DNA of 10,272 nucleotides, taken from contig DNFL01000347.1 of the NCBI GenBank assembly GCA_003486945.1, forward strand, positions 1 to 10,272. Reading direction: 5' to 3'. A model generated the notes under the pieces. The model was not told the DNA's origin and searched no databases. It worked only from the letters and a program-made list of their open reading frames with translations. Shown here one piece after another: positions 5,990-10,272 of this stretch (the stretch's first letter is position 1; the number at the start of each line of letters is the position of its first letter). Origin of the DNA: Hyphomonas sp. (GTDB taxonomy: Bacteria > Pseudomonadota > Alphaproteobacteria > Caulobacterales > Hyphomonadaceae). Made by a program: the position numbers and the translations under genes.

Positions 5990-7537
5990 CTAGACGATCC
6001 GGCTGTCCTTGTTACCCCAGTAGCGGTCGCGGATGAGGCGTTTGTAGAGCTTGCCTGTCGGGTGGCGGGGCAGTTCGGGGTCGAAGTCGATGCTTTTGGG
6101 GCATTTGATCTTCGAGAGGTTTGCCGCGCAAAAGGCCATCAGCTCAGCCGCGAGTTCATCCGAGGGCGCAACGCCGGGCATCGGCTGGACGACCGCCTTC
6201 ACTGCCTCGCCGAAATCCTCATCCGGCACGCCGATCACGGCCACATCAGCGACCTTCGGATGCGTGATCAGGATATTCTCGGTTTCCTGCGGGTAAATGT
6301 TCACGCCGCCGGAGATGATCATGAAGGCTTTGCGGTCCGTCAGGTACAGGAAGCCTTCTGCATCCACTTTGCCGACATCGCCGAGCGACGACCAGTCTGG
6401 GTGTTTCGGGTTCAGTGCTGCTTTGTTTTTCTCAGGCGAGTTGTGATAGTTCGGCGGCGTGGTGCCGCCGAAATAGACCTGTCCTTCTTCGCCGACCGGA
6501 ACTTCATCGCCGTCCTCATTGCAGATGTGCAACTCGCCGAGCACCGGACGTCCGACGGTGCCCTTATGTGTCAGCCAGTCAGGGCTCTTCACCCAGGTCA
6601 TGCCGTTGCCTTCAGAGCCGGCGTAGTACTCGTCGATCACCGGACCCCACCAGGCGATCATCTGTTCCTTCACCGGAATCGGGCAGGGCGCTGCCGCGTG
6701 GATGGCGAACTTCAGGCTGGATACATCATAGGATTTGCGCACGTCTTCCGGCAGCTTCAGCATCTTCACGAACATCGTCGGCACGAGCTGCGAGTGCGTA
6801 ACCTTGTACTTCTGCACGAGGCGCAGATAGTCCTCCGGATCGAATTTTTCCATCACGATCAGCGTGGCGCCGATGCGCGTGAACGCCATGCACCAGCGCA
6901 GCGGTGCAGCGTGGTAGAGCGGCGCAGGTGACAGGTATACGGACTGATCCGTGGCGCCGGACATGACGCGGGCGATCTGGATCAGCGCGTTGTCGCCGTC
7001 GATGGGCGTGCCGCGCTCCAGCGGCGGGCGGATCCCTTTCGGGCGGCCCGTGGTGCCGGAGGAATAGAGCATGTCCGTGCCAGCCATCTCGTCAGCAATC
7101 GGTGTGGCCGGGAAGCCGGCGACATGGCGCTCCATCTCCGTGAAGCCGTCAATCGCGCCGTCGATGGACCAGTTGTCCTTGAGGCCGGTCGCCGCTTTCA
7201 CTTCCTTCGCAATGCTGCCCTTCGAAGCACTAGCGATCAGGAGTTTCGCGCCCGAATCCTCGATGATGTAGGTCACTTCCGGCGCGGTGAGTCGCGAGGA
7301 GACAGCCACATAGTAGAGACCCGCGCGCTGCGCGGCCCAGCAGATTTCGAAATAGCGCGGCGAGTTCTCCGCGAAAATCGCGATCGTATCGCCGGGCGCG
7401 CATCCGGCAGCGCGCAGCGCATGAGCGATTTGGTTGGAGCGGTCATCGAGTTGTTTGAACGTGATGACCTCACCCGAACCAGCCATGACGATGGCCGGCG
7501 TATCGGGCCGCGACTTTGCGTGATGACAGGGGTGCAT
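5990..7537 (-). CDS. Fatty-acyl-CoA synthetase (AMP-binding, FadD-like)
   Basis: A 515-residue adenylate-forming enzyme that would activate a carboxylic acid to acyl-AMP and then acyl-CoA. Motifs in order: P-loop-like [11 protein letters not shown] (158-168), the HAAAP region (280-284), YYAGSEGNG (304-312), GD-containing SLGDVGKVD (384-392), hinge region [14 protein letters not shown] (398-411) with Arg402 for ribose binding, and catalytic Lys496 in HPTGKLYKR (492-500). The protein is complete and of usual length. An insertion-like [10 protein letters not shown] (169-178) follows the P-loop; it resembles a subgroup of bacterial acyl-CoA synthetases that also end in a YWG...SRIV tail, as here. 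The acid could be a medium or long fatty acid or a steroid side chain; sequence alone does not say. It is cytoplasmic, perhaps membrane-associated. ATG 7537 has GGAGGAA three bases upstream. The gene lies 32 bases after the M28 peptidase gene and is probably cotranscribed with it. The window has a MaoC-type hydratase but no acyl-CoA dehydrogenase or thiolase. Confidence 0.93.
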   Translation of the reverse strand: MHPCHHAKSRPDTPAIVMAGSGEVITFKQLDDRSNQIAHALRAAGCAPGDTIAIFAENSPRYFEICWAAQRAGLYYVAVSSRLTAPEVTYIIEDSGAKLLIASASKGSIAKEVKAATGLKDNWSIDGAIDGFTEMERHVAGFPATPIADEMAGTDMLYSSGTTGRPKGIRPPLERGTPIDGDNALIQIARVMSGATDQSVYLSPAPLYHAAPLRWCMAFTRIGATLIVMEKFDPEDYLRLVQKYKVTHSQLVPTMFVKMLKLPEDVRKSYDVSSLKFAIHAAAPCPIPVKEQMIAWWGPVIDEYYAGSEGNGMTWVKSPDWLTHKGTVGRPVLGELHICNEDGDEVPVGEEGQVYFGGTTPPNYHNSPEKNKAALNPKHPDWSSLGDVGKVDAEGFLYLTDRKAFMIISGGVNIYPQETENILITHPKVADVAVIGVPDEDFGEAVKAVVQPMPGVAPSDELAAELMAFCAANLSKIKCPKSIDFDPELPRHPTGKLYKRLIRDRYWGNKDSRIV

Positions 7538-7569
7538 GGTTTCCTCCGGAGATCTTTTTGAAGTCTGAA

Positions 7570-9207
7570 TCAGGGCTCTTGCGGCCCGTTGAACATTCGC
7601 GCGAAAAAGTCATCCTTCTTCCACAGCGGTCGCGTGTCGGCATTGGCGAGTGCTAGCATGATGCGGGCATTGAGTTCGGCAAAGCGGGCGCCGGATTCGA
7701 AGTTGATCGGTCTTGTCATGTCGTCGGACGGACGGTGGTAATTGTTTGCGAGGTGCTCGGCATGCGCCGTCTCTCCGCCATTTGCAAAGCCGGGTTCGAG
7801 ATAGACAGAGGGGATGCCCGCTTCGACGAAGCGGAAATGGTCTGAGCGCGTGAAGTAGCCCTGATCCGGCTTCGGGTCGGGGCTCAGGGTGACACCCATT
7901 TCGGCGGCGGCAGCTTCGACATACGGCGCGATGGTGGAGCGCGGTGCGCCGTAGACGATGAGGTCGGAGAACTCATGCGTCAGGATCGGCATATCGAGAT
8001 TGACGTTAGCGACGATTGTTCCGCTGACAGAGGGGTTCATCGCGAAGTATTGCGCGCCGAGGAGGCCTTTTTCCTCTGCGGTCAGCGCCACGAACACAAC
8101 TGAGCGTTTCAGTGGCGGACCGTTCTTAAGCATCCGGGCCGCATCCAGCATCGTCGCAACTCCGGCGGCGTTGTCCAGTGCGCCGTTGTTGATGTTGTCG
8201 TCGCCAATGGTCGGCGTGATGCCGATATGATCGAGGTGCGCGGTGATGACGATGACTTCGTTTTTCAGCACTGGGTCCGTGCCTTCGATCATGCCGGCAA
8301 CGTTCGCAGAGTATACAGAGTCAATATTCGAGCGCTGCGACATCGCGATCGTGACGGGCAGGTCGAAACCTTGCACCGCGCCGCCTTCAGCTTCGGCAGC
8401 TTCCTGCACGGCGTCCCAGCTCATCGGCGTGCTTGCAAACAGCGGCGCGGCGCCTTCGACCGGAACATAGGCGAACGCGCGGATATTCGGCGAGGCGGAA
8501 TAGGGCGTGCCATCGGCTTTCAGCCAGGCGAGCGAGGCGCTGGTCAGGATGCCGCTCGATAGGATGCGCTGGAAGGGATAGACGGTTTTCGAGGTTGGCG
8601 TTTCGAGCTGGATCACGCCGATGGCGCCGCGCTCGGAAATGTTGCGCATCTTGCGCGAACCATAAGTCGCTCGCTCTTCCGATTGGATGCCCTTCGGCGT
8701 CCCGGCCAGTACGACGGCGATCTTGCCGTTGAGATTAAGGCCCGCGAAATCGTCCCGGCCAAGGTCTGGCGCCACGACTCCAAAGCCGACGAAGACGGCC
8801 TGACCTTCAACGGATGTTTCTGCACCCTGGATCGATCCCGCAACCGCGACGGAGATGTTTTCAGCGAAGGGCAGCAGATTTCCGCTGGCATCTCTCGCTT
8901 CGAACGTGCGTCCGTCCTCGGCGCGGACCGAGCGCAGGAACTCAATGGGCTGGAACCAGGTGCCGTCCGTTCCGGCGGGTTTCAGGCCGATCTTTTCGAA
9001 CTCGGCTGCGACATAGTCTGCAGCAAGATCATAGCCCGGCGTTCCCGCTTCCCGGCCTTCGAGATCGTCGGAGGCGAGATAGGACATGTGCGTTTCGATT
9101 GCGGCGGCGTCCGGCGGGGGAAGCTCCGCCGGCGCTTTCGCCTCAGGCGCGCAGGCTGCCAGCAGGACGGCGGTCAGGGGCAGGAGAGCAAGGCGAATGG
9201 CTCGCAT
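7570..9207 (-). CDS. M28-family zinc aminopeptidase, lipoprotein with PA domain
   Basis: A 545-residue co-catalytic dizinc peptidase anchored in the envelope. The first 19 residues are a lipoprotein signal (basic start, hydrophobic core, lipobox LAA-C, Cys19); Ala follows at +2, suggesting the outer membrane. A helical region with DLEGREAGTPGYD (48-60), usual in this subfamily, is followed by a protease-associated domain at about 110-260. The catalytic domain shows all metal ligands: His324 and Asp326 in AHLDHIG, bridging Asp345 in GALDNAAG, catalytic Glu378 and ligand Glu379 in TAEEKG, Asp405 in NVNLDM, and His491 in NYHRPSDD. By family it removes N-terminal residues from peptides, here probably in the periplasm for nutrition or turnover. 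The start at ATG 9207 fits the lipoprotein signal and has GGAG eight bases upstream; an ATG at 9240 in the same frame would bury the signal. It lies 86 bases from the GNAT gene, with a promoter candidate in that gap, and 32 bases before the acyl-CoA synthetase. Confidence 0.95.
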   Translation of the reverse strand: MRAIRLALLPLTAVLLAACAPEAKAPAELPPPDAAAIETHMSYLASDDLEGREAGTPGYDLAADYVAAEFEKIGLKPAGTDGTWFQPIEFLRSVRAEDGRTFEARDASGNLLPFAENISVAVAGSIQGAETSVEGQAVFVGFGVVAPDLGRDDFAGLNLNGKIAVVLAGTPKGIQSEERATYGSRKMRNISERGAIGVIQLETPTSKTVYPFQRILSSGILTSASLAWLKADGTPYSASPNIRAFAYVPVEGAAPLFASTPMSWDAVQEAAEAEGGAVQGFDLPVTIAMSQRSNIDSVYSANVAGMIEGTDPVLKNEVIVITAHLDHIGITPTIGDDNINNGALDNAAGVATMLDAARMLKNGPPLKRSVVFVALTAEEKGLLGAQYFAMNPSVSGTIVANVNLDMPILTHEFSDLIVYGAPRSTIAPYVEAAAAEMGVTLSPDPKPDQGYFTRSDHFRFVEAGIPSVYLEPGFANGGETAHAEHLANNYHRPSDDMTRPINFESGARFAELNARIMLALANADTRPLWKKDDFFARMFNGPQEP

Positions 9208-9231
9208 GAACGGGGCTCCGGATGGAATTGG

Positions 9232-9252
9232 GATAGACATCCTACTTCTATC
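9232..9252. promoter_or_regulatory. Inverted repeat, possible operator upstream of the M28 gene
   Basis: GATAGA (9232-9237) and TCTATC (9247-9252) are exact inverted arms with a 9-base spacer. One arm overlaps the -10 of the promoter candidate at 9245-9272 and the other lies over the expected start of transcription, a usual place for a dimeric repressor. Arms of 6 bases can occur by chance and no regulator gene is adjacent, so this is tentative. Confidence 0.25.
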
Positions 9253-9272
9253 GCCCCACGCCGCCCTGTCCA
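9245..9272 (-). promoter_or_regulatory. Candidate promoter of the M28-to-glycosyltransferase block
   Basis: On the minus strand TGGACA (9272-9267) and TAGAAG (9250-9245) are separated by 16 bases, matching 5 of 6 and 4 of 6 consensus positions. It lies in the 86-base gap before the M28 peptidase gene, with a leader of about 30 bases to its ATG. No terminator hairpin was seen in this gap after the GNAT gene, so read-through from upstream is also possible. Confidence 0.35.
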
Positions 9273-9293
9273 CGACTGACGCAGCGGGAACGC

Positions 9294-9896
9294 CTAGAGC
9301 TCGCGCAGCCAATAGCCCATCGGGTGCTGGACGTTCGGGCCACCGGGTTCGGTCGGCCAGGCGAAGTCGGTGCTGATGCCGGGGAGCTTGCGGTAGCCGC
9401 GCTTGGTCCAGAACGCGTCGAGCGGGCTGTAGCCTTCCGGGCGCAGCGGGTGGTCTGCCGGACGTTCGACGGCGCAGAAGCAGGCGCGCTGGTAGCCGCG
9501 CTGGCGGGCATGGGCTTCACGGGCGTCGAAGAATGTGTGGCCGAGGCCGGTGCCGCGGAATTCGGGCAGCAGGACCGACTCGCCGAAATAGAATGTCGTG
9601 GCGAGATCGTAGCCGGCCTTTGCGAGCGGCGCAGCAAACTCACCGTGATGGCCGGTCAGGGATGAGCCGGTGGCGCAACCGACGATGCGGTCGTCATCGG
9701 TTTCGGCAGCGATGATGAAACTGTCGGGCGCCTTGGCGAAGTCGCGAAGGTAGCTCTGCTCATAATCCTCCGTACCCGCATAAAGGTAAGGGAAGGCGCG
9801 GAACACTTCTATGCGCAAGGCCGCCAGCGCAGGCAAGGCGCGTTCAAGATCCTCGCCGGTGAGGGCGCGCGTTTTCACGAGACCTGACGGATCCAT
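9294..9896 (-). CDS. GNAT-family N-acetyltransferase
   Basis: A 200-residue protein of the Gcn5-related acetyltransferase fold, which transfers an acetyl group from acetyl-CoA to an amine; the acceptor is unknown. The N-terminal ALPALAALRIEVFRAFPYLY (20-39) is typical of one bacterial subfamily. Beta-strand 4 and motif A are at about 100-130, with the acetyl-CoA pyrophosphate loop FRGTGLGH (113-120). The C-terminal part (145-200) carries the LDAFWTKRGYRKL motif-B region. It lies downstream of, and overlaps, the SnoaL-like gene. Start choice: ATG 9896 gives a 22-base overlap but AAGGA directly abuts it, a poor spacing. A GTG at 9878 gives a classic 4-base GTGA overlap and a 194-residue protein starting at KTRALTGED, closer to family length at that end. 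I list the longer form; the GTG is a serious alternative. No signal peptide. Confidence 0.9.
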   Translation of the reverse strand: MDPSGLVKTRALTGEDLERALPALAALRIEVFRAFPYLYAGTEDYEQSYLRDFAKAPDSFIIAAETDDDRIVGCATGSSLTGHHGEFAAPLAKAGYDLATTFYFGESVLLPEFRGTGLGHTFFDAREAHARQRGYQRACFCAVERPADHPLRPEGYSPLDAFWTKRGYRKLPGISTDFAWPTEPGGPNVQHPMGYWLREL

Positions 9897-10272
9897 TCCT
9901 TGAGGTTGTAGTAGGTGGTGACGCGCGTGATCTCGCCATTCTGCACATCGAAAAATGCGCCGGCGGGCAGGCGGTAAGTCTGGCCGCGCGCTTCCGGCAG
10001 GCCGGGATCGGTTTTCTTGTAGGTGCCGTTGACGATGAACTCCGCCGAGGCGCGTGCACCATCGGGCGAGGCCATCACGACGATGTCGGTGAGAAGTTCG
10101 TCATAGCAATCGTCCATGTGGGCGATAAATTCCGCAAAGGCTTTCCGGCCGCCGCGCTTGTCGCCCTCGTTGACGAAATGGTTGATCTGTTCGGATACGC
10201 AGGTGGCCATGGCTTTCCAGTCCTTCGCGTTGAAGGCGGCGTAGTAGCGGCTGACGAGATCTGTAGTGGTTG
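9875..10272 (-). CDS. Ketosteroid isomerase-related SnoaL/NTF2-fold protein (5' end outside window)
   Basis: The frame is open to the right edge: 20 codons precede the first internal ATG (10210) and read TTTDLVSRYYAAFNAKDW, the typical first helix of SnoaL-like/NTF2 proteins, so ATG 10210 is not the start and the gene continues past 10272. The 131 visible residues lack probably only a few N-terminal ones. Visible features include the first helix (3-18), NEGDKRGGRKAFAEF (34-48), DDCYDELLTDIVVMAS (53-68), EFIVNGTYKKTDPGLPEARG (77-96) and the final TTYYNLKEWIRQV (118-130). This pattern matches the 'ketosteroid isomerase-related' family, small cytoplasmic cone-shaped proteins with a hydrophobic pocket whose activity is mostly unknown; true steroid isomerase action should not be assumed. 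Its TGA (9877-9875) overlaps the start of the GNAT gene, so the two are very likely cotranslated. Confidence 0.88.
   Translation of the reverse strand, partial: TTTDLVSRYYAAFNAKDWKAMATCVSEQINHFVNEGDKRGGRKAFAEFIAHMDDCYDELLTDIVVMASPDGARASAEFIVNGTYKKTDPGLPEARGQTYRLPAGAFFDVQNGEITRVTTYYNLKEWIRQVS

Noticed and set aside
5930..6931. 333-codon plus-strand open frame opposite the acyl-CoA synthetase
   Set aside because: Antisense shadow: low-complexity His/Arg/Val-rich composition, no recognisable motif, and no ribosome binding site of note.

Overview
The window looks like a chromosomal segment of a GC-rich (about 60% by eye) Gram-negative bacterium, most likely an alphaproteobacterium. This rests on purine-rich Shine-Dalgarno sites, on two lipoprotein-type exopeptidase or oligopeptidase genes, and on gene families common in Hyphomonadaceae-like marine heterotrophs. 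The genus-level placement is inference. Nine of the ten genes lie on the minus strand; only a small membrane protein is on the plus strand. No RNA gene, insertion sequence, CRISPR array, phage gene or attachment site was seen.

Layout, left to right. The left end (1-904) holds the N-terminal 301 codons of an oligopeptidase B-like S9 peptidase with a lipoprotein signal. Upstream of it on the minus strand lie msrB (963-1370), with a candidate promoter of its own, a strong hairpin terminator (1444-1472) and a MaoC/NodN-type hotdog dehydratase (1498-1953). A 133-base divergent gap then leads to the plus-strand DUF4870-like membrane protein (2087-2449). That gene meets the next minus-strand block tail to tail with only 7 bases between stop codons.

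The main minus-strand block is read from right to left. It starts with a ketosteroid isomerase-related SnoaL/NTF2-fold protein (cut by the right edge) that overlaps a GNAT acetyltransferase. After an 86-base gap carrying a possible promoter and operator come an M28 metallopeptidase lipoprotein, a fatty-acyl-CoA synthetase, a family 1 beta-glucosidase, a class V PLP enzyme and a family 8 glycosyltransferase. Gaps of 32, 60, -4 and about 51 bases make M28-to-GT8 a plausible single transcription unit. The only tight coupling is the ATGA overlap between beta-glucosidase and PLP enzyme.

Functionally this is a mixed housekeeping and nutrient-scavenging neighbourhood: peptide breakdown at the envelope (S9, M28), acyl-CoA metabolism (acyl-CoA synthetase, MaoC hydratase), beta-glucoside hydrolysis, methionine sulfoxide repair and surface glycan synthesis. 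I found no convincing sign of a new multi-gene system. The points worth a second look are small: a Ser replacing the usual resolving Cys of MsrB, the translationally coupled beta-glucosidase/PLP-enzyme pair, the overlapping SnoaL/GNAT pair, an inverted repeat over a candidate promoter, and a T-tract-less hairpin inside the acyl-CoA synthetase/beta-glucosidase gap.
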